Translations under genes and position numbers: made by a program | Shown: positions 24,589-33,127 of the stretch, one piece after another | Position numbering within the stretch: position 1 is the stretch's first letter | Layout of the letters: every line of letters begins with the position of its first letter | Assembly: GCF_008086045.1 (NCBI RefSeq) | Contig: NZ_VSEY01000047.1 | Span: 41,693 to 105,692 of the forward strand | Length of the DNA stretch: 64,000 nucleotides | Direction of reading: 5' to 3' | Origin: Nonomuraea sp. PA05 | Lineage (GTDB): Bacteria > Actinomycetota > Actinomycetes > Streptosporangiales > Streptosporangiaceae | Notes under the pieces: generated by a model | Databases searched by the model: none | Told to the model about the DNA's origin: nothing | What the model saw: the letters and a program-made list of their open reading frames with translations, nothing else

Positions 24589-25749
24589 GTGTTCGACATG
24601 ATCACCACGGCCACGGTCACCGTCTTCGCCTCCCCCGAGAGCTGGATCGAGTCCGACGCCGTGGCGCAGTGCCACCAGGTGGCCGCCCTCGACGGCATGA
24701 CGCACGTGGCCGGCATGCCGGACCTGCACCCCGGCAAGGGCGCCCCCATCGGCGCCGCCATGACGTCCCGCGTCCTGTACCCGTTCCTGGTCGGCTCCGA
24801 CATCGGGTGCGGGATCGCCGTGTTCCCCGTCAGGCTCAAGCGGGCCGTGCCCGAGAAGCTCGCCGCCCGCTTCCCCGACCTGGACCGCGCGCTGGACCCC
24901 GAGCAGGACGCCGACGACCCGGCCTGGGCGGCGGTTGAGGGGGACATCCCGGCAGGTCACCTCGACGGCCTCGGCACGGTCGGGCGGGGCAACCACTTCG
25001 TCGAGCTGGCCCGCGTCGGGACCGTCTTCGAGCCGGGCCACGCCGACCGGCTCGGGCTCGCCGCCGGTGACCTGGTGCTCATCGTCCACAGCGGTTCGCG
25101 CGGGCTGGGCGAGCGGATCCTGCGCGCGCACACCGAGGTCCACGGCGCGGGCCCGGCGCCCGATCCCGCCGCCTACCTGGCGGCGCACGACGAGGCCGTG
25201 CGCTGGGGGTCGCTCAACCGGCGGCTGCTGGCCGCGCGGGTCGCCCACGCCCTCGGGTTCGAGCCCGCGGAGCCGATCGTCGATCAGTGCCACAACTCCG
25301 TCGAGGTGCGCGACGGGAGCTACCTGCACCGCAAGGGGGCCGCGCCGGGCGACGGCGGCGACGTGCTCATCGCCGGGACGCGCGGCACCCCCTCCTACCT
25401 CGTGGCCGGTCACGCCGGGCCGGAGGCCGGACACTCCGTGGCGCATGGGGCGGGGCGCAAGATGTCGCGCGCGGACGCCCTTCGGCGCGGGCGGGCCAAG
25501 CACACGGTCGAGGAGCTGCGCCGCACGCCGGTGGGGTCGCTGGTGGTGTGCGGCGACCGCCAGTTGCTCTTCGAGGAGGCGCCGACGGCGTACAAGCGCA
25601 TCGAGCAGGTGATCGACGATCTGGTGCGGCACGAGCTGGCCACGCCGGTGGCCACGACGATCCCGCTGGTCACGTACAAGACGCCCGATCTGGGGTCGGC
25701 GCCGCAGCGCGACCGGCGCGACCAGCGCCGCAGGCGGGGGCGCGCGTGA
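24589..25749 (+). CDS. rtcB: RtcB-family RNA ligase
   Basis: 386 residues with RtcB hallmarks: DLHPGKGAPIGAAM, VGSDIGCGIAVF (metal-binding Asp and Cys), GRGNHFVEL, LIVHSGSRGLGER, DQCHNSVEV and the guanylylated-His motif VAHGAGRKMSR. RtcB joins RNA 2',3'-cyclic-phosphate (or 3'-phosphate) ends to 5'-OH ends using GTP and Mn2+, in tRNA splicing or RNA repair. It is shorter than E. coli RtcB (408), as in other actinomycete paralogues. No RtcA or archease gene adjoins it. The start is GTG; an ATG three codons later is possible. Confidence 0.92.
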   Translation: MFDMITTATVTVFASPESWIESDAVAQCHQVAALDGMTHVAGMPDLHPGKGAPIGAAMTSRVLYPFLVGSDIGCGIAVFPVRLKRAVPEKLAARFPDLDRALDPEQDADDPAWAAVEGDIPAGHLDGLGTVGRGNHFVELARVGTVFEPGHADRLGLAAGDLVLIVHSGSRGLGERILRAHTEVHGAGPAPDPAAYLAAHDEAVRWGSLNRRLLAARVAHALGFEPAEPIVDQCHNSVEVRDGSYLHRKGAAPGDGGDVLIAGTRGTPSYLVAGHAGPEAGHSVAHGAGRKMSRADALRRGRAKHTVEELRRTPVGSLVVCGDRQLLFEEAPTAYKRIEQVIDDLVRHELATPVATTIPLVTYKTPDLGSAPQRDRRDQRRRRGRA

Positions 25750-25850
25750 GCGTCCACCTGCTCATGTCGGCCGGGCGCGGCCCGCTCCGCGTCGAACGGC
25801 CGACCCGGCCCGCGCGGTAGGCGGCGAACGCCCGGTCCGACCCCCTGGCC

Positions 25851-26219
25851 TCAACCCGCCGAGGGCCAGCGCGGCGGGCCCGGGGCGGCCTGTTCGAGAT
25901 CGGCCCAGTCGTCCCGCACCGGGGCGAACACCTCCACCACGACCGCTCCCGACGGCCCCGCCTGAGCCTCGTGGGGGACGTTCGCGAGGATGCGCCACGA
26001 GCCGCCCGGCCCCAGCTCCCGCGTCTCCTCCCCCACCCGGAAGGTGAGCGTGCCATGAAGGCACAGGCCGAGCTGCTCGTTGGCGTGCCGGTGCTCGGGG
26101 ACCAGGCCGCCCGGCGGGAGCTCGACGACGGCCAGCGTGAGCTGCTCGCCGTGGATGACGCGGGCCAGGACGTCCTGCCAGATCCGGGTGGGCGGGATGG
26201 CGTTCAGAGTGGTCAGCAT
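25851..26219 (-). CDS. Cupin-domain protein
   Basis: 122 residues, a single cupin barrel: LPPGGLVPEHRHANEQLGLCLHGTLTFRVG (metal-binding H-x-H and the following Glu) and ILANVPHEAQAGPSGAVVVEVF (second His). Such proteins bind a metal and act as sensors, isomerases or dioxygenases. The ATG at 26219 is preferred over longer upstream starts that run into the LysR regulator. It is divergent from a LysR-type gene and shares a 7-bp dyad with it, so LysR control is likely. Confidence 0.82.
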   Translation of the reverse strand: MLTTLNAIPPTRIWQDVLARVIHGEQLTLAVVELPPGGLVPEHRHANEQLGLCLHGTLTFRVGEETRELGPGGSWRILANVPHEAQAGPSGAVVVEVFAPVRDDWADLEQAAPGPPRWPSAG

Positions 26220-26243
26220 GCCGCCAGCATGAACACCGGCGAC

Positions 26244-26272
26244 CGTTAAGGACAATCGACAGCTTCTTAACG
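26244..26272. promoter_or_regulatory. Candidate LysR operator between cupin and LysR genes
   Basis: CGTTAAG and CTTAACG form a 7-bp inverted repeat separated by 15 bases, 25 bp upstream of the cupin start and 20 bp before the LysR-type start. The AT-rich T-N11-A-type dyad is where a divergent LysR regulator would be expected to bind. Confidence 0.55.
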
Positions 26273-26291
26273 AAGGGTTTAGCGTTTGCGC

Positions 26292-27203
26292 ATGCTCGAC
26301 CTGGCCAGGCTCAGGGTGCTGCGCGAGGTGGCCCGCCACGGGTCGCTGACACGCGCCGCCGCCGCGCTGTCGTACACCACCTCGGCCCTGTCGCAGCAGA
26401 TCTCCGTGCTGGAGCGGGAGGCCGGGGCCCGGCTGCTCGAACGGCACGCGCGGGGCGTCCGGCTGACCGAGGCGGGGCGGGCGCTGCTGGCCCACACCGA
26501 GCGGATCATGACGGAGCTGCGTGCCGCCGAGAGCACGCTGGCCGCGATCGGTTCAGGGGAGGGCGGCAGGCTGCGGTTCGGGTCGTTCACGACGGCCAAC
26601 GCCACGCTCATGCCCCTGGCCGTGCGCGCCTTCCTGCGCGAGCGGCCCGGCGTCTCGGTGGAGCTGGTCGAGGCCGACCGCGACGAGGCGGTGGCCGCCG
26701 TCGCCGCGCACGAGCTGGACCTGGCGCTGGTGTACGAGTTCCCCGCCGTTCCGCTGGTGCTGCCCGCGAACGTCGAGACGCGCCCGCTGCTCGTCGACGC
26801 GCTGCACATCGCGCTGCCGACGGGTCACCGCCTGGCCGGAAGCGCCCGCGTCCGGCTCGCCGACCTGGCCGGCGAGCGGTGGATCCAGGGGGTGCGCCGG
26901 GGATCGACGCTCGACGTCCTGCCGGGGGCGTGCAGGCAGGCGGGCTTCGAGCCGGTCATCGCGTTCAGGACCGACGACCAGATGACGGTGCGCGGGCTGG
27001 TCGCCGCCGGGCTCGGGGTGGCGCTCGCGCCCTTCCTCACGCTTCCCGCGACAGCGCCCGACCTGGTCGTACGCCCGCTGGACGAGCCGTCGCTGACCAG
27101 GACCGTGCTGACCGCCACCCCGGCCCAGGAGCACCGGCTGCCCGCGGCGGCCGCGATGATCGAGCACCTGCGGTCGGTGTCCGCGCGGCTCCGATCGGCC
27201 TGA
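26292..27203 (+). CDS. LysR-family regulator
   Basis: 303 residues from the ATG at 26292 (an upstream TTG adds two residues). The HTH is LARLRVLREVARHGSLTRAAAALSYTTSALSQQISVLEREAGARLLERH, residues 4-52; the effector domain resembles type-2 periplasmic-binding proteins (LRFGSFTTANATLMPLAVRAF). It is divergent from the cupin gene and probably autoregulated through the 26244-26272 dyad. The effector is not predictable. Confidence 0.9.
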   Translation: MLDLARLRVLREVARHGSLTRAAAALSYTTSALSQQISVLEREAGARLLERHARGVRLTEAGRALLAHTERIMTELRAAESTLAAIGSGEGGRLRFGSFTTANATLMPLAVRAFLRERPGVSVELVEADRDEAVAAVAAHELDLALVYEFPAVPLVLPANVETRPLLVDALHIALPTGHRLAGSARVRLADLAGERWIQGVRRGSTLDVLPGACRQAGFEPVIAFRTDDQMTVRGLVAAGLGVALAPFLTLPATAPDLVVRPLDEPSLTRTVLTATPAQEHRLPAAAAMIEHLRSVSARLRSA

Positions 27204-27275
27204 GCCATGGCGCCCACTTTCCGGCTCCGGCGGTGTCCATCCCTGTGAGAGGGACACCGGACGGAAGGAGTCACC

Positions 27276-28307
27276 ATGCGAGGCATGCCGCCGGCGGAGG
27301 ACCTGCTCGCGCTGGCGCGCGGCGGGGACGGTGAGGCGTTCCGCGAGCTGGTCGAGCCGTACCGCCGCGAGCTACAGGTGCACTGCTACCGCATGCTCGG
27401 CTCCGTGCAGGACGCCGAGGACCTGCTGCAGGAGACGTTGCTGGCGGCGTGGCGCGGCATCGGCGGCTACCAGGAACGCGCGTCGGTGCGCACCTGGCTC
27501 TACCGGATTGCCACCAACCGCTGCCTGAACGCACTGCGGGCGGACGCGCGCCGCCCCCACCCGTCCGCGGCTCACCGACCGGAGGTCGCGTTGCCCGAGC
27601 CGTCGCACCGCCGGGCCGAGCCGATCTGGCTGGAGCCCTACCCCGACGTGCTGCTCGACGAGATCGCCGACGACCTGCCAGGCCCTGAAGCCCGGTACGA
27701 GGCCAGGGAGTCGGTGTCGCTGGCGTTCCTGGCGGCGTTGCAGCAGTTGCCGCCGCGCCAGCGGGCCGTCCTGGTGTTGCGGGACGTGCTGGGGTTCAGG
27801 GCGGCCGAGGTGGCGGACATGCTGGGCGCCACCGAGAGCGCGGTGACCAGCGCGCTGAAACGGGCCCGCGGCGCGCTGACGACCGAGCTGCCGGAGCGTG
27901 GCCGGGAGGACGCCCCGCTGCCGGGCTCGCCGCGGGAGCGGCGGCTGGTGGAGGGGTTCGCCCGCGCGTTCGAGGCCGGGGACGTCGAAGCCGTCGTGGC
28001 CATGCTGACGAGCGACGTGAAGCTGACCATGCCGCCGCTGCCGCTGGAATATCAGGGGCTGGCGGACGTCCGGCACTTCCTGGCCACGGTCGCGCTGGAC
28101 GGTTGCCGGGGGCACGTGCTCATCGCGACGCGGGCCAACGGGCAACCGGCTTTCGGCTGTTACCTGCGTGACCGGCGGACGCCGATCCTGCACGCGCACG
28201 GAGTTCTCGTACTGACGCTGACCGGCGACCGGATCTCCGCGCTGACCCGGTTCGTGGACAACTCGCTGCTGACCGCGTTCGGGCTGCCGCGTTCGCTGCG
28301 CGCCTGA
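27276..28307 (+). CDS. ECF-type sigma factor with C-terminal SnoaL-like domain
   Basis: 343 residues. Region 2 (FRELVEPYRRELQVHCYRMLGSVQDAEDLLQETLLAAWRG, about 20-60) and region 4 (FLAALQQLPPRQRAVLVLRDVLGFRAAEVADMLGATESAVTSALKRAR, about 155-200) are intact. Residues ~215-335 form a SnoaL/NTF2-like domain (RLVEGFARAFEAGDVEAVVAMLTSDVKLTMPP...). In sigma factors of this type the fused domain replaces a separate anti-sigma factor, and none is encoded here. AAGGAG precedes the ATG at 27276. The downstream isocitrate-lyase-like gene (21 bp away) may be in its regulon or operon. Confidence 0.88.
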   Translation: MRGMPPAEDLLALARGGDGEAFRELVEPYRRELQVHCYRMLGSVQDAEDLLQETLLAAWRGIGGYQERASVRTWLYRIATNRCLNALRADARRPHPSAAHRPEVALPEPSHRRAEPIWLEPYPDVLLDEIADDLPGPEARYEARESVSLAFLAALQQLPPRQRAVLVLRDVLGFRAAEVADMLGATESAVTSALKRARGALTTELPERGREDAPLPGSPRERRLVEGFARAFEAGDVEAVVAMLTSDVKLTMPPLPLEYQGLADVRHFLATVALDGCRGHVLIATRANGQPAFGCYLRDRRTPILHAHGVLVLTLTGDRISALTRFVDNSLLTAFGLPRSLRA

Positions 28308-28327
28308 ATCGACCTTGGAGGAATCTC

Positions 28328-29092
28328 ATGAGTGACCTGAACTCCGCGGAAAGGCTGCGCCGGCTGCACGTCGCGGGCGACCCGCTGGTGCTGCCCAACG
28401 CCTGGGACGCGGCTTCGGCCCGGATGGTCGAGGCGGCCGGGTTCCCCGCCGTGGCCACCAGCAGCGCCGCCGTGTCCGCGGTGCTCGGCTACGACGACGG
28501 TGAGGCCGCGCCCGTCGAGGAGATGCTGGCCGCGGCCTCACGGATCGTGCGCGCGGTCAACGTACCGGTGACGGTCGACTTCGAGCGCGGCTACGGCCTC
28601 GCACCGGCCGAGCTGGCCGAACGGTTCGCGGCGACCGGGGCCGCCGGGTTGAACCTGGAGGACTCGCACCCGCCGACCGGCGTCATGCTGGACGCCGGCG
28701 AGCAGGCGGACTTCCTGGCCGCGGTCCGCGCCTCGGCCCTGTCACTGGGCGTGGACCTGGTCATCAACGCGCGCACGGACGCGTTCCTGCGCCAGGCCGG
28801 GTCGCCGGAGGAGCGGCTCGCCACCTCGCTCGACCGTGGCGCGCGCTATCTCCAGGCCGGTGCGGACTGTGTCTATCCCATCGGCGCGAGCGAACCCGAT
28901 GCGCTCAGGGAACTGGCCAAGGGCATTCCCGGGCCGGTCAACGTGGCCTTCGGTAACGGGCGGTCGTCGATGGCGGAGCTCGCCGCGTTCGACGTCGCGC
29001 GGGTGAGCTTCGGGCCGGCGTTGCAGCGGCGCCTGTACGACACCTTCGAGTCCGTTCTGCTGCCCGCCGTGGTTTCCCCCGTCAACCCTTGA
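28328..29092 (+). CDS. Isocitrate lyase/PEP mutase superfamily protein
   Basis: 254 residues: LPNAWDAASARMVEAAGFPAVATSSAAVS, the metal-binding VDFERGYG and LNLEDSHPP, and the NARTDAFLR strand of the (beta/alpha)8 barrel. These fit the PEP mutase/phosphonopyruvate hydrolase-like branch, which acts on C-C or C-P bonds of oxo acids. The Lys-Cys-Gly-His loop of true isocitrate lyases is absent, unlike in the neighbour at 30042. GGAGG lies eight bases before the ATG. It is likely co-transcribed with the sigma factor gene. The substrate is unknown. Confidence 0.86.
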   Translation: MSDLNSAERLRRLHVAGDPLVLPNAWDAASARMVEAAGFPAVATSSAAVSAVLGYDDGEAAPVEEMLAAASRIVRAVNVPVTVDFERGYGLAPAELAERFAATGAAGLNLEDSHPPTGVMLDAGEQADFLAAVRASALSLGVDLVINARTDAFLRQAGSPEERLATSLDRGARYLQAGADCVYPIGASEPDALRELAKGIPGPVNVAFGNGRSSMAELAAFDVARVSFGPALQRRLYDTFESVLLPAVVSPVNP

Positions 29093-29157
29093 CGCACGTA
29101 TGCCTGGCGGTCGCGCGGGTAGACGCCTGCACCTGGGAGTCGGACAGGGAGGGCGGG

Positions 29158-30060
29158 ATGCGCCGGTTGCTGGCGATCGTCAACTCGGCGGCGGGAAGCG
29201 CCGACGACGAGGTGGTGTCCGAGGTGCTGGCCGTGCTGGGCGAGCACGCAGACACGGTGGAGGCCCGCATCGCCGACCCGGCGGGCCTGCCCGCGGCGCT
29301 GGCGGAGCATCCGGAGCGGGATCCGGTCGTGCTGGGCGGCGACGGGACGCTGCACCGCCTGGTCGAGGTGCTGGCGGAGCGGGGCGAGCTGGGCGTGCGG
29401 ACGGTCGGGCTGATCCCGCTGGGCACCGGCAACGACCTGGCCCGCGCGCTGGGCGTGCCGCTGGACCCGGCCGAGGCGGCCCGCGCAGCGGCCCTGGGGG
29501 TACCCCGGCCGCTCGATCTGCTGCGCGACGACGAGGGCGGGATCGTGGTGAACGCGGTGCATCTCGGTGTCGGCGTGGAGGCGGCCAGGACGGCCACGCC
29601 GCTCAAGCCGGTGCTGCGCCGCTTCGCGTACGCGGGGGGCAGCGTGATCGCGGGGGTCAGGACCAAGGGGGTGCCGCTCAGGGTGGAGGTGGACGGCCGG
29701 GTGGTCGCGGACGGGCGGCGCAGGGTGCTGATGGCCGGGATCGGCAACGGCAGGTCCATCGGCGGCGGCACGCCGCTCACCCCCGACGCCCGGCTCTCCG
29801 ACGGCCTCGCCGACGTGGTCGTCTCGTTCGCCACCGGCCCGCTGCAGCGGCTGCTGTACGGGGTGCTGCTCCGGCTGGGCCGGCACACCGGCCGGCCGGA
29901 GGTGACGGCCGTGCGCGGCGCACGCATCCGCGTCTCGGGCCCCGCCCTGCATCTGAACGCCGACGGTGAGCTGGCCGGGCCCATCTCCGGGCGTACCTGG
30001 ACCGTGGAGGCCCGCGCCTGGCGGCTGGCCGTGAACCGCGCTCAGTCGGGGACGGCGTAG
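29158..30060 (+). CDS. Diacylglycerol/lipid kinase family protein
   Basis: 300 residues with DAGK catalytic signatures NSAAGSADDE, VVLGGDGTLHRLVEVL and GLIPLGTGNDLARALG; the rest matches the YegS/DgkB lipid-kinase fold. It would phosphorylate a membrane lipid such as diacylglycerol with ATP at the inner face of the membrane. The ATG at 29158 is chosen because GGGAGGG lies just upstream; a longer start at 29089 has none. Its 3' end overlaps the convergent lyase-like gene by 19 bp. Confidence 0.9.
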   Translation: MRRLLAIVNSAAGSADDEVVSEVLAVLGEHADTVEARIADPAGLPAALAEHPERDPVVLGGDGTLHRLVEVLAERGELGVRTVGLIPLGTGNDLARALGVPLDPAEAARAAALGVPRPLDLLRDDEGGIVVNAVHLGVGVEAARTATPLKPVLRRFAYAGGSVIAGVRTKGVPLRVEVDGRVVADGRRRVLMAGIGNGRSIGGGTPLTPDARLSDGLADVVVSFATGPLQRLLYGVLLRLGRHTGRPEVTAVRGARIRVSGPALHLNADGELAGPISGRTWTVEARAWRLAVNRAQSGTA

Positions 30061-30848
30061 CGGCGCTCCAGCTCGCTGTGCTCGTCGAGGCCGATCAGCG
30101 TGTTGAACTCGTCGAAGTCCAGCATCTCCGGCCGCATCGCGCTGGTGTCGCCCCGGGTGGCGAGGGTGCGCAGGTAGTCCCGCATGCCCTTGGCGGCGGC
30201 GAAGCCCGCTCCGAGCGAGAACAGGGCCAGCGAGTAACCCATGTCCTGGAGGTCGCGCGTGTTCAGCAGCGGCGTGCGTCCGCCCTCGATCTGGTTGCTG
30301 AGCACCGGCACCACGCCGCGGAAGGCGTCGCAGACGCGCCGCATCTCCTGCTCGCTCTCGGGTGACTCGACGAACAGCACGTCGGCGCCCGCCTCGTGGT
30401 AGGCGGCGCCATGGTCGATGGCCTCGTCGAGGCCCAGGGTGGTGCGGGCGTCGGTGCGGGCGATGACGTGGCGGCCCAGCATGTGGCCGCAGCGTTTGGG
30501 GAAGGTCTGGTCCTCCAGGTGCAGGGCCGCCGCGCCCGCGCTCTCGTACGCGCGGACGGTGCGCCGCACGTTGAGGGGGTTGCCGTAGCCGGTGTCGGCG
30601 TCGGCGATCAGCGGCAGCTCAGACACCTCGGCGAACATGGCGACCCGCGCCACCATCTGCGTCAGCGTCAGGTACCCCACGTCGGGCTGGCCCAGCACGG
30701 CGGCCGAGGTCTGGAACCCGCTCAGGTAGACCGCCTGGAAGCCCAGCTCCCGCACCAGCCGGGCGCCGGTGCCGTCGTACGCGCCGGGAGCCACGAGGAT
30801 CTCCTGCGCCGCGATCAACTGTCTCAACCGGGTGGTGTGCCGCGTCAT
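30042..30848 (-). CDS. Isocitrate/methylisocitrate lyase-like enzyme
   Basis: 268 residues with the catalytic loop FPKRCGHMLGR (the Lys/Arg-Cys-Gly-His signature of isocitrate and methylisocitrate lyases), DADTGYGNPLNVRRTVRAYESAGAAALHLEDQ (metal binding) and VARTDAR. Members cleave a 2-alkylmalate or isocitrate-type acid to succinate or pyruvate plus an oxo acid. No prpC/prpD partners are nearby, so methylcitrate-cycle membership is unproven. GAGGAGG eight bases before the ATG. Convergent with the lipid kinase gene. Confidence 0.87.
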   Translation of the reverse strand: MTRHTTRLRQLIAAQEILVAPGAYDGTGARLVRELGFQAVYLSGFQTSAAVLGQPDVGYLTLTQMVARVAMFAEVSELPLIADADTGYGNPLNVRRTVRAYESAGAAALHLEDQTFPKRCGHMLGRHVIARTDARTTLGLDEAIDHGAAYHEAGADVLFVESPESEQEMRRVCDAFRGVVPVLSNQIEGGRTPLLNTRDLQDMGYSLALFSLGAGFAAAKGMRDYLRTLATRGDTSAMRPEMLDFDEFNTLIGLDEHSELERRYAVPD

Positions 30849-30964
30849 CGGTGTGCCTCCTCAACTGGGAAAACGTCCTTCAGAACCGCCATACCCCGCC
30901 AGGCGGGTGTCGGAGTAGGCGGCGAACTTCTCGCCCAGCCACGCCGTCAGGCACAATGCCCGGC

Positions 30965-31540
30965 ATGCACAAATCCGATCTTCACTTCTACCTGAGGACC
31001 GCCCGCGAGTCCCTCGTGTGGAAGCTCGACGGCCTGTCCGAGTACGACGTCCGCCGCCCGCTCACCCCCACCGGCACCAACCTCCTCGGCCTGGTCAAGC
31101 ACCTGGCCGGCGTCGAGCTCGGCTACTTCGGCGACTGCTTCGACCGGCCGCACGGCGAGTCGCTGCCGTGGATCGAGAGCGCGGCCGAGGACAACGCGGA
31201 CATGTGGGCCACGCCCGGCGAGTCCCGCGAGCAGATCGTCGGGCTGTACCGGCGGGCGTGGGCGCACGCGGACGCCACCGTCGAGGAGCTGTCCCTGGAC
31301 GCGGCCGGCCACGTGCCCTGGTGGCCGGCCGACCGCAACCCCGTGACCCTGCACCGTGTCCTCGTGCACGTGCTGTCCGAGACCAACCGGCACGCCGGTC
31401 ACGCGGACATCGTCCGGGAGCTCATCGACGGGGCCGTCGGCCGGCGGAGTGGTGACATTCTGCCGAGCGATGATTCGTCCTGGTGGGAGGGGTACCGGGG
31501 GCGGGTGGAGCAGGCGGCCCGGCAGGCGCGAGGAGCATGA
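30965..31540 (+). CDS. DinB-family (DUF664) protein
   Basis: 191 residues: a four-helix bundle with the three expected metal-binding histidines in LGLVKHLAGVELGYFGD (first helix pair) and LSETNRHAGHADIVREL. Members include mycothiol- and bacillithiol-dependent transferases, and actinomycete versions may use mycothiol. The ATG at 30965 fits the family start (KSDLHFYLRTARESLVWKLDGL); an in-frame ATG at 30956 is possible. The substrate is unknown. Confidence 0.88.
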   Translation: MHKSDLHFYLRTARESLVWKLDGLSEYDVRRPLTPTGTNLLGLVKHLAGVELGYFGDCFDRPHGESLPWIESAAEDNADMWATPGESREQIVGLYRRAWAHADATVEELSLDAAGHVPWWPADRNPVTLHRVLVHVLSETNRHAGHADIVRELIDGAVGRRSGDILPSDDSSWWEGYRGRVEQAARQARGA

Positions 31541-31570
31541 CCGCTCGCTCATGCCTCCGGCATCACCGAA

Positions 31571-33100
31571 TCAGCCCAGGAAGCCGAGGACGGCCCGGCG
31601 GGGGTCGAGGTCGGCGGGCAGGACGGATGTGGAGGTGAGGGCGCCGGTGCCGGCGTCGAGGGAGAAGTAGCCGTAGCCGTCCAGGTGGATCAGCGGATGC
31701 CGGTCGTCCACCCAGCCGAGCAGCGCGACGTCGGTCTCGCCGCCCGGCGCCCGCGCCTGGTGCTCGGCGACGGCGTCGCCGGTGGCCGCGCCGGTCACCC
31801 TGATCACGCCGTCGGTCTCCGTGGCGCGCAGTTTCCCGTCGGGGGACGGAACGCCGCCCGCGGTCGCCCGGTCGGCGGTGGTGCCGTCGAGGCGCACGGT
31901 GAAGGGCGGCGACGCGTCCTTCCCTTCGCAGGTGACGCCGTCGCCGGCGACCGAGAGCAGGCTCTCGCAGGCGTGGCTCATGGGCGTGGTCCTGCCGGAG
32001 GCCAGCTCGGTGTGGAACGTCTCGCCCTGCCCGGTGAGGCGGACGGCGACGTGGCCCCCGTCCGGGGAGAACATCGCCGTGGACTCCTGGGCGAGCTGCC
32101 CGGCGGTGAGCTCGGGGGTGAGGTCCCTGACCTGGTTGCCGTCCAGGTCCGCGACGACCCAGCGGTGCCGGAGCGCGTCCAGGTAGGCGACCTTGTAGCC
32201 GTCCCCGCTGATGGCCACGGACGGCGTCCAGGCCAGTCCAGGGCCGCCGTCGCCGTCCGACTCCAGGATCCGCACGGCCGCGTTGGTGATCAGGGACGTG
32301 CCGCGGCACCCCTGAGGGGAGGCGCAGCTCACGTTGCCGAGGTTGTCGGACCACTTCTGGGTGGTGTCGAACATCAGGCCCCACCCGGCGCAGAGCACGT
32401 CGCCGGGCTCGGTCTCGGTGCCCGTGTCGTTCGGGCAGGCGGTCTCCTCGGCGTACCGGATGCGGGCGGTGGTCAGCGGCGGCGTCCAGGCGGGCCACTC
32501 GCCGTGCGGCAGCCCGAAGCGCAGGGTGAAGGCGCTCGGGGAGTCCGGCTCGTGCGCCATCAGGCCCTGCTCGACCTCGGTGCGCAGGGCGCCGTCCTTG
32601 GTCAGGGAGAAGGTGCCGGAGGCGATGACCGCCGGGTCCCGGCTCGCCAGCCGGATCCCGGCGTAGCCCGCCGCCACCGCGACGACGGCGGCCAGGGCGA
32701 TCCAGGCGCGCAGGCGTTTGCGCCGCCGTACGGCGGCGACGGCGGATCGGACGGTGGCGGCGACGTCGAGGTCCGGCGGGTCGGCGGGAACGGCGGCGTG
32801 GGACAGTTCGTCGTCGCCGAGCGAGAAGGCGAACCGGAGGTCCTCGGCCGACACGCCGTCGCGACCACGGGCGACCGTCACCACGCGGTCCACCGGCACG
32901 CCGTCGGCCATGGCCTTGCGGTAGAGCGTCAGCCTGGCCGCGGTGGCGGACGCGGCGGGCAGCCCGCGCCCGTTGCCGACCTCGACGAGAGCGTGCCGGA
33001 CCAGGGACAGCGCCTGCTGCTCGTCCCCGGTGAGGAGGAGGGCGGACTTGGCGAGGTCCGGGCCGAGCCGCTTGGCGAACCAGCGGAAATCCGGGGTCAT
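31571..33100 (-). CDS. Membrane-anchored protein with sigma-factor-like N-terminus and beta-propeller-like exterior
   Basis: 509 residues. The N-terminal ~70 (DFRWFAKRLGPDLAKSALLLTGDEQQALSLVRHALVEV) resemble region 2 of SigE-type sigma factors, but no region 4 follows. A cytosolic linker leads to one membrane helix (RLRAWIALAAVVAVAAGYAGIRL, about 130-150), and the outer ~350 residues show repeats such as AWTPSVAISGDGYKVAYLD and AMFSPDGGHVAVRLTG, like WD40/TolB-type propeller blades. It lies 27 bp downstream of the SARP gene, so it probably shares its transcript. It may be a membrane sensor or anti-activator, but this is inferred from shape and position only. Confidence 0.7.
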   Translation of the reverse strand: MTPDFRWFAKRLGPDLAKSALLLTGDEQQALSLVRHALVEVGNGRGLPAASATAARLTLYRKAMADGVPVDRVVTVARGRDGVSAEDLRFAFSLGDDELSHAAVPADPPDLDVAATVRSAVAAVRRRKRLRAWIALAAVVAVAAGYAGIRLASRDPAVIASGTFSLTKDGALRTEVEQGLMAHEPDSPSAFTLRFGLPHGEWPAWTPPLTTARIRYAEETACPNDTGTETEPGDVLCAGWGLMFDTTQKWSDNLGNVSCASPQGCRGTSLITNAAVRILESDGDGGPGLAWTPSVAISGDGYKVAYLDALRHRWVVADLDGNQVRDLTPELTAGQLAQESTAMFSPDGGHVAVRLTGQGETFHTELASGRTTPMSHACESLLSVAGDGVTCEGKDASPPFTVRLDGTTADRATAGGVPSPDGKLRATETDGVIRVTGAATGDAVAEHQARAPGGETDVALLGWVDDRHPLIHLDGYGYFSLDAGTGALTSTSVLPADLDPRRAVLGFLG

Positions 33101-33127
33101 GGAAGGGTGTTTCTCCTGTGATCGGTC

